Part shown: in pieces, positions 1 through 8,071 of the stretch
Position numbering within the stretch: position 1 is the first letter of the stretch
How the letters are laid out: every line of letters starts with the position of its first letter
Origin: Streptomyces sp. ITFR-21
GTDB taxonomy: Bacteria; Actinomycetota; Actinomycetes; Streptomycetales; Streptomycetaceae
Assembly (NCBI RefSeq): GCF_031844685.1
Contig: NZ_CP134605.1
Span: 3,120,001 to 3,184,000, forward strand
DNA: 64,000 bases
Direction of reading: 5' to 3'
Notes under the pieces: generated by a model
What the model was told of the DNA's origin: nothing
The model's database searches: none
What the model saw: the letters and a program-made list of their open reading frames with translations, nothing else
Position numbers and translations under genes: made by a program

Positions 1-296
1 CGCCGCCCGCGCAGCAGGCCCAGATCCAGTTCATAGCCGACGGCGAAGAGGAAGAGAACCAGGGCCAGTTGGGCAACGGCGGTCAGAACCGGCCGAATCT
101 GCAGCGGAAACAGGTTCTCATACATATGCCCGGGGGCCAGGCCCAGTAAGCTGGGCCCCAACGCGATACCCGCGAATAACTGGCCGATAACCGCCGGTTG
201 CCGCAGCCTGCGGGCAGCCGCGCCCAAGGCGTGGGCGGTGGCGATGACGATCGCGAGCGCGGCGATGACATGGGTGACGGTGGCGTCCGGACTCAT
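1..296 (-). CDS. Cation:proton antiporter (CPA2/KefB-type), N-terminal part
   Basis: The ATG at 296 opens a frame that runs off the left edge after about 98 residues. The visible part has a hydrophobic first helix, then a segment reading RQPAVIGQLFAGIALGPSLLG, the characteristic second membrane segment of CPA2 monovalent cation/proton exchangers (Pfam Na_H_Exchanger). A third segment reads LALVLFLFAVGYELDL. The likely job is exchange of Na+ or K+ for H+ across the cytoplasmic membrane. The rest of the transport domain and any regulatory C-terminus lie outside the window. It is transcribed away from the hydrolase/caspase genes, with a 121-base divergent promoter region between. Family assignment is good; ion specificity cannot be read here. 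Confidence 0.85.
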   Translation of the reverse strand, partial: MSPDATVTHVIAALAIVIATAHALGAAARRLRQPAVIGQLFAGIALGPSLLGLAPGHMYENLFPLQIRPVLTAVAQLALVLFLFAVGYELDLGLLRGR

Positions 297-417
297 CCGC
301 AGGGCCTTTCGAAGAGTTCCGCACCGCGCGGCACATTCCTTACGGAGTGTAGCTCCCGGATATCCGGTGACCTGTCGCGAAGACGGTCCCTCCCGTATTC
401 TGGGAGAGGGGGCGACA

Positions 418-1623
418 GTGACGACGGTGATATTCGTACACGGCACCGGAGTACGCGAGCCGGGTGCGAGCGAAACACTGGGGCGGGTGCGGGACGGCTT
501 ACGCCCGCTGCGCCCCGAGGTCGGTGTGGTGGCCTGCTCCTGGGGCGGCAGCGCGGGATCGGCGCTGCACGCGAACGGCCTGTCCGTCCCGGGCTACGGG
601 CAGGCGCGCGGCTTCCCGGCCGCGGCGGACGACGATCCGGACGCGGCCGTCGAGTTGTGGGGGCTGCTCTACCTGGACCCGCTGCTCGAGCTCCGGCTGC
701 CCGCGGTGGAGTCCGCGGCCCGGACCGAACTGCCCCCGGGAGCGGCGCCCCCGGGCGAGGCGCTCACCGCGGCGGCGCTGTCGCTCGGCGGCGACGGGCG
801 GTTGCGCGACCTGCTGGAGGCGGCCGGACTGGCCGGGGACTTCGCCGCCGCCGTGGCCGCCGTGGTCACCGCTCCCGAGTGGCGCGACTTCCTGCGTACG
901 GCGGGCGCGGGCGAGGACATCGCGGTGCCGGCGCGGGCGCTGCTGGCGGAGTCGGTCCGCCGACGCGTCGCGCGGGAGGCGGCCGCGCCGTCCCTGGACG
1001 GCGCGGCCCGCGACGCGGCCCTGGCCAGGATCGTGGAACTGCTCACCGGTACGGACCGCGCGCTCGCGCCGGGCACCCACCGCGGCCCGGCGCGGCTGGT
1101 CGGGCGCCTGGCCGGCCGGCTCGCGCTCGGCCTGGCCTCGGCCCAGGCGGTGAAGCGGCGTTCGGCGCTCACCGACGCCGCCCATCCGGCCGCCGGCGAC
1201 GTACTGCTCTATCTGGCCCGCGGCGGCGCGATCCGCCAGGCCGTCGCCCAAGCGGTCCGGACGGCGGAGCCGCCGGTGGTGCTGCTGGCGCACAGCCTCG
1301 GCGGCATCGCCTCGCTCGACCTGCTCGTCCTGACCCCGCTCCCGCAGGTCGCGCTGCTGGTCACCGTCGGCTCGCAGGCGCCGTTCCTGTACGAGTTGGG
1401 CGCGCTGCCCAGCCTGGAGCACGACCAGCCGCTGCCCCCGCACGTACCGCGCTGGCTGAACGTCTACGACCGGCGGGACCTGCTCGGCTACGTCGGCGGC
1501 GGCGTGTTCCCCGGCCGGGTCGAGGACGTCCGGGTGGACAGCCGACAGCCCTTCCCGCTCGCGCACAGCGCCTACTGGGGCAACCCGGAGCTGTACCGTC
1601 TCCTCGCCGCGGAGCTGCCATGA
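418..1623 (+). CDS. Alpha/beta hydrolase, first gene of the caspase/HExxH set
   Basis: A 401-residue protein starts at GTG 418, 6 bases behind a purine-rich GGGAGAGGGGG; this is preferred to longer upstream starts because homology-like sequence begins with VIFVHGTG, the oxyanion-hole strand of alpha/beta hydrolases. The nucleophile elbow AHSLGG puts the serine at residue 293, unusually late because a helical insert (about residues 70-240) separates the first strand from the elbow. No signal peptide is visible, so it is probably cytoplasmic. Its stop overlaps the start of the next gene (ATGA), implying translational coupling with the caspase-like protease. In conflict-type systems of actinobacteria, hydrolases of this kind sit beside caspases as possible effectors; that role is inference. 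Substrate unknown. Confidence 0.8.
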   Translation: MTTVIFVHGTGVREPGASETLGRVRDGLRPLRPEVGVVACSWGGSAGSALHANGLSVPGYGQARGFPAAADDDPDAAVELWGLLYLDPLLELRLPAVESAARTELPPGAAPPGEALTAAALSLGGDGRLRDLLEAAGLAGDFAAAVAAVVTAPEWRDFLRTAGAGEDIAVPARALLAESVRRRVAREAAAPSLDGAARDAALARIVELLTGTDRALAPGTHRGPARLVGRLAGRLALGLASAQAVKRRSALTDAAHPAAGDVLLYLARGGAIRQAVAQAVRTAEPPVVLLAHSLGGIASLDLLVLTPLPQVALLVTVGSQAPFLYELGALPSLEHDQPLPPHVPRWLNVYDRRDLLGYVGGGVFPGRVEDVRVDSRQPFPLAHSAYWGNPELYRLLAAELP

Positions 1624-2729
1624 CCGCCCCCGCCCGGCCGGACCGGACCTACGCCGTCGTCGTGGGCGTGGAGCAGTACGCCGCAGGACACACCTGGGAC
1701 CTGTCGGGGCCCGCCGCCGACGCGCGCCGCTTCACCTCCTGGCTGCGCGGGCACGGCGTGCCGGCGGCCAACATCTTCCTGCTGCTCAGCGCGTTGCCGG
1801 ACGCGCGCGGACCGCAGGTGGACGTCGCTTCCGGGGCCGCGGGACGGGAGTCGGTGCAGGAGGTGCTGACGCGCCGGCTGCCGGCGCTGGAAGGCGATCT
1901 GCTGTGGGTGTTCTGGGGCGGCCACGGGGTCACCGATCCCGACCGCGGCCGGCGGCTCTTCTACGCCGACGCGGTGCAGGGCGACCAGCGCAACCTGGAC
2001 CTGGACGCCTCGCTCAACGCCTTCACCACCGACCGGCTGCCCGGCTTCCCACGCCAGATCTGGCTGATCGACTCCTGCCAGACCTTCGCCGACGACCTCG
2101 GGATCATCCCCTCACTGCCCAGTGAACGGCCCCCCGGCGGAAGGCCGCTGCCGGGCCGCAAACAGTTCGCCCTGCTGGCCTCGGGCCCCGGGCAGCGGGC
2201 CCTCAACGATCCCGGGGAGCAGACCGGGGCGTTCTCCCGGGCGGTGCTGGCAGCGCTGGGCCGCGAGAGCTGGCCGCCGGACATGGACGCGGTCGCCGAA
2301 GTGGTGCTGGGGCAGTTCGAGGAGGGAGGGCAGCGGCCCACGTCTCTTCTGTACCGCTCCTGGGGCGGCTCCGAGACCCGCCGGGAGTTCGCCCCGCCCC
2401 GCCGCCGGCCCGGACACCCGCCCGGACGTCTGCCGCAGCCGGCCCTCAGGGAACTCGTCGACCTGCTGGAGGACCTGCCCCACATGACGGACCAGGACCA
2501 GCGTGGGCTGATCGTCGAACTGCTGCCCCGCAACCTGGCCGGCTCCATCCGACGGCACGCGGCCCCGCGGCCGGACATCCTCGGCATCGTCCTCGGGTGC
2601 GACAGCCGCCCCGGCGGGCTCGTCTCCCTCCTGGAGGCGGTCGGCGCCGTCGACCCGGGTACGAGAGACCAGGGCGGTCCTCTGACGGAGTGGGAATCGC
2701 GCTGGCTCCGGTCCGACGACGACTTGTGA
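1620..2729 (+). CDS. Caspase-like (C14) protease with C-terminal effector-associated domain
   Basis: A 369-residue protein. The N-terminus YAVVVGVEQY is the first strand of the caspase fold. His102 lies in WGGHG and Cys153 in DSCQ, the expected catalytic dyad of caspase/metacaspase family C14. Residues about 265-369 form a separate helical module containing ELVDLLEDLPHM, a central RRH and PGGLVSLLEAV, which matches my recollection of effector-associated domain 2 (EAD2). In the literature on bacterial conflict systems, EADs are death-fold-like adaptors joining an effector to a matching signalling protein. No partner carrying the same domain is visible in this window. The start ATG overlaps the hydrolase stop. 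The enzyme probably cleaves proteins when triggered; the trigger is unknown. Confidence 0.85.
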   Translation: MTAPARPDRTYAVVVGVEQYAAGHTWDLSGPAADARRFTSWLRGHGVPAANIFLLLSALPDARGPQVDVASGAAGRESVQEVLTRRLPALEGDLLWVFWGGHGVTDPDRGRRLFYADAVQGDQRNLDLDASLNAFTTDRLPGFPRQIWLIDSCQTFADDLGIIPSLPSERPPGGRPLPGRKQFALLASGPGQRALNDPGEQTGAFSRAVLAALGRESWPPDMDAVAEVVLGQFEEGGQRPTSLLYRSWGGSETRREFAPPRRRPGHPPGRLPQPALRELVDLLEDLPHMTDQDQRGLIVELLPRNLAGSIRRHAAPRPDILGIVLGCDSRPGGLVSLLEAVGAVDPGTRDQGGPLTEWESRWLRSDDDL

Positions 2730-2813
2730 CCGGCTGGTCACCGTCTATCGAAGGCCGTGGGCATGAGTCATCATAAATTGTCAGGTGCACGGGGGAGCCG
2801 CAGGGGAGGCCGC

Positions 2814-2999
2814 GTGAGCGGGTTTACAAAGAGCATGCGATCGGAACTGCTGGACCTGAGCGACGTGCCGCTGTCCGCACTGCGGTCACAGCGTTCGGAC
2901 GTCCTCGCGCGGACACTGAACCTGTTGCGGCGCCAGGTGGAGAAGCCGTGGGTGAACGTAGGCGACGACGGCCAACCACCGTTTGTGCGGACGGACTGA
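2814..2999 (+). CDS. Short FxSxx-COOH-like peptide, candidate precursor/substrate
   Basis: A 61-residue protein. GTG 2814 is chosen because AGGGGAGG lies just upstream; an in-frame start at 2757 has no such site. Residues 8-20 (MRSELLDLSDVPL) followed by SALR closely resemble the leader of FxSxx-COOH family peptides (FxsA) known from radical-SAM RiPP loci. The C-terminus, however, ends PPFVRTD: the Phe at -5 is kept but the -3 Ser is Arg. It lies 21 bases before the HExxH enzyme, which belongs to a family that modifies such peptides, so it is probably that enzyme's substrate. No radical-SAM FxsB gene is seen in the window. The modification itself is inferred. Confidence 0.7.
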   Translation: MSGFTKSMRSELLDLSDVPLSALRSQRSDVLARTLNLLRRQVEKPWVNVGDDGQPPFVRTD

Positions 3000-3020
3000 C
3001 ACTCCCTCGGAAGGAGTTCT

Positions 3021-4853
3021 GTGCAGCCCCATGTCCGCGCCGGAGCCGCCCCGACCGCACACCACCGTGTTCCCGTCGTGCACTTCGACGAGTTGGCCGC
3101 AGGGCGCGGCGGCGCCGAGACGGTCCGGTTCCTGCGCACCACCGAATACAGCAGACGGCTCCTCCTGCTGAGGGCCCTGCTCGACGCCATCGCCGCGGTG
3201 CCCGGAGCGTTGGGCCCGACGCCGTCGGCGGACGATGCGTGGGACGCGCTCACGGCCGCCCAGGAGCACGCCCCCGAGCACTTCAAGGAACTGCTGCTCC
3301 ACCCGTCGGTCGGCATCTGGCTGGGACACGGCCTGCGGCGGCTGTCCCGGGCGGCCCCGGACATCGCCCCCCTGTGGGCCGATCTCGGCCATGTGCACGC
3401 GGTGTGCGCCGTCGCGGCGCTGCGCGCGGGACTACCGCTGCACACCACCGTGCCGTTACGTGACGGGACCGCCATGTTCCCCATGCTCGGCCTCGCCCGT
3501 CTGCCCGGACGTCCCCGCTGGTCCACGGCAAAGGTGACCGTGGCGGCCGGCCGGCTGACGGTCGATCCGGACGGTGAACGCGTCCGGCCGCCCGACCCCC
3601 TCCAGAAAGACGCCCGCGGCTGGATGGGGCTGCGCCGGCTGCGGACCGAGGTGGCCGGCCGCCCTCTGGAGGTGTGGCTGGACGACATCGATCCCTACCG
3701 CAACCTGAGCGAACCAGTGACTCCCAGGCGCCTCAGCCACCACGACCTCGCCCGCTGGCAGGAGGCGCTCGGACTCGCGCTGCGGCTGCTGGCAGTCAAC
3801 GACCCGATCATGGCCGCCGCGGTCGGCGAGGGGCTGAGCACCGTCGCGCCCCTGCCGCCGGCGAGGGGGAGGAGAGCTTTGAGCGCCTCCGCCGACGACG
3901 GCTTCGGCGGTCTGCTGGCATCGCTGCCGCCCGACCCTCTGGCCTTGGCCGTCACCGTGGTGCACGAGTTCCAGCACACCAAGCTCGGCGCCCTGCTGCA
4001 CCTGCTGACACTGGAGGAGGACGACGGTGCCGAGCGGCATCACGCGCCCTGGCGGGACGACCCCCGCCCGCTGAGCGGCCTGCTCCAGGGGGCGTACGCC
4101 TTCCTGGGCGTCACCGAGTTCTGGGCGCGGTACCTGGACACCGCCCCCGGGCACGAACGGCCGCTGGCGGAGTTCGAGTTCGCCCTGCGCGGGCGGCAGA
4201 CCGAGGAGGTGCTGCGGAGCCTGGCCGGCGATCCGGGGCTGACCGGCCACGGTCGGCGTTTCGTGGCGGGAATGGCCGGCCGGCTGGCCGCCCTGCGGCC
4301 GGACGACCGCGTGCGGCCGGCCGTCGCCGCGCGGGCGGAGTTTGCCGCCCTCGACCACCGGACCGGTTGGCGCGTCCGGCATTGGGCGCCCGCCGTGGCC
4401 GATGTCCGCGCCCTCGCCGCGGCCTTCGCCGCCAGCGCGCCGGCCGACCGCCGGCCGGCCGCGCCGGACGTCGTCCCCGACCTCGCCGCCGCCCGGTCCT
4501 GGAGGCACCCGCGGACCGCCCTGATCCGCCGGGAACTCGCCGCCGTGGGCGCCGGCTCCGGCCCCCTCGCCGGGCCTTCGGCCGCCGCACGCGCCGCCGC
4601 CGGCCCCGAGGCCGCCGCCGACCGCGCCCTGCTGGCCGGCGACCCGGGCGCCGCGGACGCCTACGCCCGCCTGGTCGCCACCGACCCCGAGGCCCCCGAC
4701 CCGTGGACCGGCCTGGTGCTGTCCCTGGCCACCGGCGCCGAGTCCTTGCTGCTCCGGCGCCCCGAACTCCCCCGGGCCGTCCACCGGGAACTGCGTGCCG
4801 CGGGCGTCCGCGCCGACCCGCGTCGCGTCGCGCTCTGGCTCACCCGGCGCTGA
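3021..4853 (+). CDS. HExxH-type putative peptide beta-hydroxylase
   Basis: A 610-residue protein starting at GTG 3021 behind AAGGAG. His315-Glu-Phe-Gln-His319 forms the HExxH motif, followed by KLGALLHLL and, further on, APWRDDPRPLSGLLQGAY, the conserved block of the HEXXH peptide-modification family. That domain is often the C-terminal part of FxsB proteins. Recent work assigns members to alpha-ketoglutarate/iron-dependent beta-hydroxylation of RiPP precursor residues instead of proteolysis; here that is inferred from motif and from the FxsA-like peptide gene 21 bases upstream. Residues about 470-610 are Ala/Pro-rich helices of unknown role. There is no fused radical-SAM domain. A proteolytic role cannot be excluded from sequence alone. 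Confidence 0.8.
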   Translation: MQPHVRAGAAPTAHHRVPVVHFDELAAGRGGAETVRFLRTTEYSRRLLLLRALLDAIAAVPGALGPTPSADDAWDALTAAQEHAPEHFKELLLHPSVGIWLGHGLRRLSRAAPDIAPLWADLGHVHAVCAVAALRAGLPLHTTVPLRDGTAMFPMLGLARLPGRPRWSTAKVTVAAGRLTVDPDGERVRPPDPLQKDARGWMGLRRLRTEVAGRPLEVWLDDIDPYRNLSEPVTPRRLSHHDLARWQEALGLALRLLAVNDPIMAAAVGEGLSTVAPLPPARGRRALSASADDGFGGLLASLPPDPLALAVTVVHEFQHTKLGALLHLLTLEEDDGAERHHAPWRDDPRPLSGLLQGAYAFLGVTEFWARYLDTAPGHERPLAEFEFALRGRQTEEVLRSLAGDPGLTGHGRRFVAGMAGRLAALRPDDRVRPAVAARAEFAALDHRTGWRVRHWAPAVADVRALAAAFAASAPADRRPAAPDVVPDLAAARSWRHPRTALIRRELAAVGAGSGPLAGPSAAARAAAGPEAAADRALLAGDPGAADAYARLVATDPEAPDPWTGLVLSLATGAESLLLRRPELPRAVHRELRAAGVRADPRRVALWLTRR

Positions 4854-4998
4854 CCGGGCGGTAGGTGTCCACTTCCGGGCGCGTCCGGTTTCCCCTGGTG
4901 GACGCCGCGAGCGGCCAGGGGCGATGCTGGGGAGGTACGGACGCCGGGGCCGGTGCGCGGGCCCGGTGGCCACGGATTTCGAGAGAGGCACGAGCTCC

Positions 4999-5856
4999 AT
5001 GCAGACCCGCCGTATCGGTACCGTCCAGGTCAGTGCCATCGGGTTGGGCGGTATGCCCATGTCGATCGAGGGGCGCCCGGACGAGGCCCGCTCCATCGCC
5101 ACGGTCCACGCGGCCCTCGACGCCGGGGTGACCTTCATCGACACCGCGGACGCGTACCACCTGCACGCCGACGAGGTGGGCCACAACGAGAGCCTCGTCG
5201 CCAAGGCGCTGTCCTCGCACGCCCTCGGCGCCGATGTGCTGGTCGCCACCAAGGGCGGCCACCTGCGCCCCGGCGACGGCTCGTGGACGCAGAACGGCCG
5301 GCCCGACTACCTCAAGCAGGCGTGCGAGGCGTCGCTGAAGCGGCTCGGCGTCGAGGCGATCGGCCTCTACCAGTTCCACCGCCCGGACCCGCGGGTCCCG
5401 TACGCGGACTCGGTCGGCGCCCTCGCCGAGCTGCTCGACGAGGGCAAGATCGTGCAGGCGGGCATCTCCAACGCCGACCCGGCGCAGATCCGGCAGGCCG
5501 ACGAGGTGCTCGGCGGCCGGCTGGTGTCGGTGCAGAACCAGTTCTCGCCCGCGTTCCGTTCCAGCGACCCGGAGCTGGCGCTCTGCGACGAGCTCGGCAT
5601 CGCGTTCCTGCCGTGGAGCCCCTTCGGCGGGATCACCCGGGCCGGTGGCCTCGGTTCCGCCTTCGCGCCCTTCGCCCAGGTCGCCGAGGCCCACGGCGTC
5701 AGCCCGCACCGCGTCTGCCTCGCCTGGATGCTCGCGCTCTCCCCGGTCGTCGTGCCGATCCCCGGCGCCTCCCGTCCGGAGACCATCGCGGACTCGGCGG
5801 GCGCGGCGGAACTCACCTTGAGCGCGGCCGAGATCGAGCTCCTCAGCGCCGCCTGA
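4999..5856 (+). CDS. Aldo/keto reductase
   Basis: A 285-residue TIM-barrel oxidoreductase starting at ATG 4999. The AKR catalytic tetrad is recognisable: Asp and Tyr in FIDTADAYHL, Lys in VATKGGHL, and His in YQFHRP. The C-terminal VVPIPGASRPETI is the usual NADP-phosphate-binding region. It should reduce an aldehyde or ketone with NADPH in the cytoplasm; substrate unknown. It is separated from the HExxH gene by 145 bases and is probably an independent unit. A strong hairpin lies just after its stop, shared with the convergent alginate lyase gene. Confidence 0.9.
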   Translation: MQTRRIGTVQVSAIGLGGMPMSIEGRPDEARSIATVHAALDAGVTFIDTADAYHLHADEVGHNESLVAKALSSHALGADVLVATKGGHLRPGDGSWTQNGRPDYLKQACEASLKRLGVEAIGLYQFHRPDPRVPYADSVGALAELLDEGKIVQAGISNADPAQIRQADEVLGGRLVSVQNQFSPAFRSSDPELALCDELGIAFLPWSPFGGITRAGGLGSAFAPFAQVAEAHGVSPHRVCLAWMLALSPVVVPIPGASRPETIADSAGAAELTLSAAEIELLSAA

Positions 5857-5876
5857 GCGGCGCCGCGCCGCGGCGC

Positions 5877-5914
5877 GGGACCTGGCCCGGCGGCTCGACC
5901 GCCGGGCCGGTCCC
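5877..5914. terminator. Bidirectional hairpin terminator
   Basis: An inverted repeat with arms about GGGACCtGGCCCGGCGG and CCGCCGGGCCGGTCCC, one bulged base and a 5-base loop, sits between the convergent aldo/keto reductase and alginate lyase genes. There is no U-tract, as is common in Streptomyces. Confidence 0.75.
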
Positions 5915-5943
5915 GTGTCGGCGACCGCTCGTACTGCCGGAAA

Positions 5944-7131
5944 CTAGCTGTGCGAGACGCTCAGCGCGTAGAAGGCCACGCGGGCGCCGTTGGTGGTGCT
6001 GTCGGAGGAGGACTGGTTGTAGGAACCGGCCTTGAAGTACTGCTTGTAGGGGTTGAAGGACGACGGGATGGCGTAGTGCGTGGTGCTGCCGTTGACCGTC
6101 AGGTCGATCGTGTCGCCGCCCGAGACGCCGATCGTGTAGCTCCACTTGGTGCCGACCGACACGTGGCCGACGGTGTGCGTCGTCTGGCCGCCGTCGGGGG
6201 AGTTCTCGGTGCCCGCGACGATGTCGCCGTTGGAGTGGTAGTACAGCTCGATCAGCGGCTTGGTGGACGAGCCGCCCGAGCCGAGGTGGATCTGCCCGAC
6301 GCAGACGTTCGAGGTCACCGAGACCACACGCAGTGTCGCGGTGAGCCGGTGGGTGCCGGCGAGCGACCAGTCGGCGGCGCTGCCGTTGGTGTTCATCTCG
6401 CGCAGTTCGGAGCGCGCGTAGTTGGAGTTGGGCGTGGTGACGCCCTTCTCCGGCGCCCAGAACGTCATCGCGCCGTCGGACCCGTCGGTGGAGAAGTACG
6501 AGTCCTGGTAGCCGCCCGCGCCCTGGAGCCGCGAGGAGGAGATCGTGGTGGGCGAGCCGGGGGAGCCGACCGGCTCCTGGAGCTCCCACACCGACAGGTT
6601 GAAGTTGCCGCCGGGAGCGACCGACGTGTTGAGCCCGCCACCGGGCGGGGTGGTGCCGGTGGGCAGCGTCCACAGCTGGTTGCTCGTCCCGGTGCAGGTC
6701 CAGATCTGCAACTGGTTCCCGTTGGCCGAGGACTTGTCGGTGGCGTCCAGGCACTTGCCCGAACCGACGTTGACCAGCTCGCCGTTGCTCGGCGTCCACT
6801 GCTGCGCGGCGGTGCCGTTGCAGTCGTAGAGCTGGACCTTGGCGCCGCTGGCGGTCGAACCGGATGCCACGTCGAGGCACTTGCCGAGCGCCCGGACGGT
6901 GTTGTCGGAGTTCCCGACGGTCCAGCTCTGCGCCGAGGTGCCGTTGCAGTCGTACAGCTGCACATGCGTGCCGTTGGCCGACGACGCGCTGGCGACGTCG
7001 ACACACTTTCCGCCGAGTCCGGTGATCGGCCCCGAGGCGGCGGCCTGGGCGCTGGTGCCACCGAGTACGCCGATGGTGACGGCGACAGCCGCGGCGGTGG
7101 CCATCGCGAGGAACGTGGAGCGGCGTTTCAT
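5944..7131 (-). CDS. Secreted polysaccharide lyase family 7 (alginate lyase) with ricin-type lectin module
   Basis: A 395-residue exported enzyme. ATG 7131 begins a Sec signal peptide (MKRRSTFLAM, cleavage near TSAQA-AAS, residue 31). Residues about 35-157 form a beta-trefoil RICIN domain with repeated CVDVASASS/CLDVASGST blocks and QxW motifs. After a Gly/Pro linker, residues about 168-395 carry the three canonical PL7 motifs: RSELRE, QIH and YFKAGSYNQ. QIH (not QVH) is usually associated with poly-guluronate or mixed preference. It cleaves alginate-type polyuronates by beta-elimination outside the cell, with the lectin module aiding polymer binding. It is transcribed alone toward the shared terminator. 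Confidence 0.93.
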   Translation of the reverse strand: MKRRSTFLAMATAAAVAVTIGVLGGTSAQAAASGPITGLGGKCVDVASASSANGTHVQLYDCNGTSAQSWTVGNSDNTVRALGKCLDVASGSTASGAKVQLYDCNGTAAQQWTPSNGELVNVGSGKCLDATDKSSANGNQLQIWTCTGTSNQLWTLPTGTTPPGGGLNTSVAPGGNFNLSVWELQEPVGSPGSPTTISSSRLQGAGGYQDSYFSTDGSDGAMTFWAPEKGVTTPNSNYARSELREMNTNGSAADWSLAGTHRLTATLRVVSVTSNVCVGQIHLGSGGSSTKPLIELYYHSNGDIVAGTENSPDGGQTTHTVGHVSVGTKWSYTIGVSGGDTIDLTVNGSTTHYAIPSSFNPYKQYFKAGSYNQSSSDSTTNGARVAFYALSVSHS

Positions 7132-7387
7132 GTGGGGGTCGTCCTTTGCGCTGGAGGATATCCGTGGGGAGCGCCTGAGTTGAATAACACGCTCCCGATA
7201 CGGCGTCAACGCCCTCTCCCGCCCCACCCGTACGTTCGTGCAGGTCACGGCGGCTTCGCCGGGTCCCGCAAAGGTCTGGTCCAACTCCGCCGCATTCGCC
7301 CCGCGGTCAGGTGCCGGCAGGGTGCCGGGCGGGCCCCCGGGCGGGTGCCGGGGCCTGTCGTGCGGGCCCACGGCCCGTCGGGTGGGT

Positions 7388-7906
7388 CTAGCGGGTCGGC
7401 GGCGAGGGTTCGGCGGCCGGTACGTCGGCCGGCGCGTCGGACAGGGTGTCCCAGTCGGGGGTGTCGGCGAAGAAAACGTCGATCCTGCTGCGGAGGGTGC
7501 TGTACTCGGTCGGGCTGAGCCCGACGCGGGCCTGCTGGAGCAGCGCCTCCAGCATGAGCCAGCGCTCGTCCACGCGGGCCTGGCTGTCGGGTGGCAGCGG
7601 CGGGAGAGCCGTCTCCCGCTCCTTTTCCGTGATGTCGCGGAGCTTCGCCGCGGCGTCGTCACGGCCGGCGTCCGCCAGCTGGTCCGGGGTCACACCCACG
7701 ATGTGCGCCATGCGCGCCACCGTGGCGGCCGGGCCGCGGACGGGTGCCTTGTAGCCGCTGATCGACTGGTAGCCGCTGACGATCTGTCGCCATCGGGCGT
7801 CGCTCAGCCCGATCCGTCGTGCGGCCTCCCGCTGGGAGATCCCCGTCGTCTTGAGGGCGTCCTCGATGAGTTTTCCCTCGGGTTGCGCTTCCGGGCGCTC
7901 AGTCAT
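7388..7906 (-). CDS. Helix-turn-helix protein, divergent from an XRE regulator
   Basis: A 172-residue protein. Residues about 12-35 (KLIEDALKTTGISQREAARR) plus LSDARWRQIVSGYQSI read as a helix-turn-helix, and VARMAHIVGVTPDQLADAGR resembles an XRE-type companion helix pair. The rest is charged and helical, with a C-terminal Pro/Ala tail. ATG 7906 is chosen; neither it nor TTG 7924 has a clear Shine-Dalgarno sequence, so the message may be leaderless. Arrangement with the XRE gene at 8072 resembles phage- or plasmid-type repressor pairs, but no integrase or phage gene is present. Probable DNA-binding regulator of unknown target. Confidence 0.75.
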   Translation of the reverse strand: MTERPEAQPEGKLIEDALKTTGISQREAARRIGLSDARWRQIVSGYQSISGYKAPVRGPAATVARMAHIVGVTPDQLADAGRDDAAAKLRDITEKERETALPPLPPDSQARVDERWLMLEALLQQARVGLSPTEYSTLRSRIDVFFADTPDWDTLSDAPADVPAAEPSPPTR

Positions 7907-7923
7907 GGGACGAGCTTCGCACA

Positions 7924-8058
7924 ACTACGCGCTCGGAGTCCAGTTCTCAACTCCCGATCACCCGACTTGATGCGGCTATGGCCTGCGGAGATACGCCCAT
8001 CATCACGCGAAGTTTCGCGTAGTTCGTGCGTACTACTTGCGTCATGCGCTACTACGCG
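7924..8058. promoter_or_regulatory. Operator-like repeats between divergent HTH genes
   Basis: The octamer ACTACGCG occurs at 7924-7931 and 8051-8058 and in inverse orientation (CGCGTAGT) at 8016-8023. A nearby half copy TACTAC occurs at 8031-8036, and GCGCTAC is directly repeated at 8047 and 8056. One copy sits 18 bases upstream of each HTH start codon. This fits a shared operator bound by one or both divergent regulators. Binding is inferred. Confidence 0.55.
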
Positions 8059-8071
8059 CTACTTTCTCCAC

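Noticed and set aside
198..1619. Long N-terminal extension of the caspase gene
   Set aside because: The in-frame upstream sequence is Arg/Gly-rich shadow of the hydrolase gene; ATG 1620 matches the start of the caspase fold.
3021..4853. Zinc metalloprotease call for the HExxH protein
   Set aside because: The blocks around the motif match the peptide-modification HExxH family beside FxsA-like peptides better than any protease family; kept only as an alternative.
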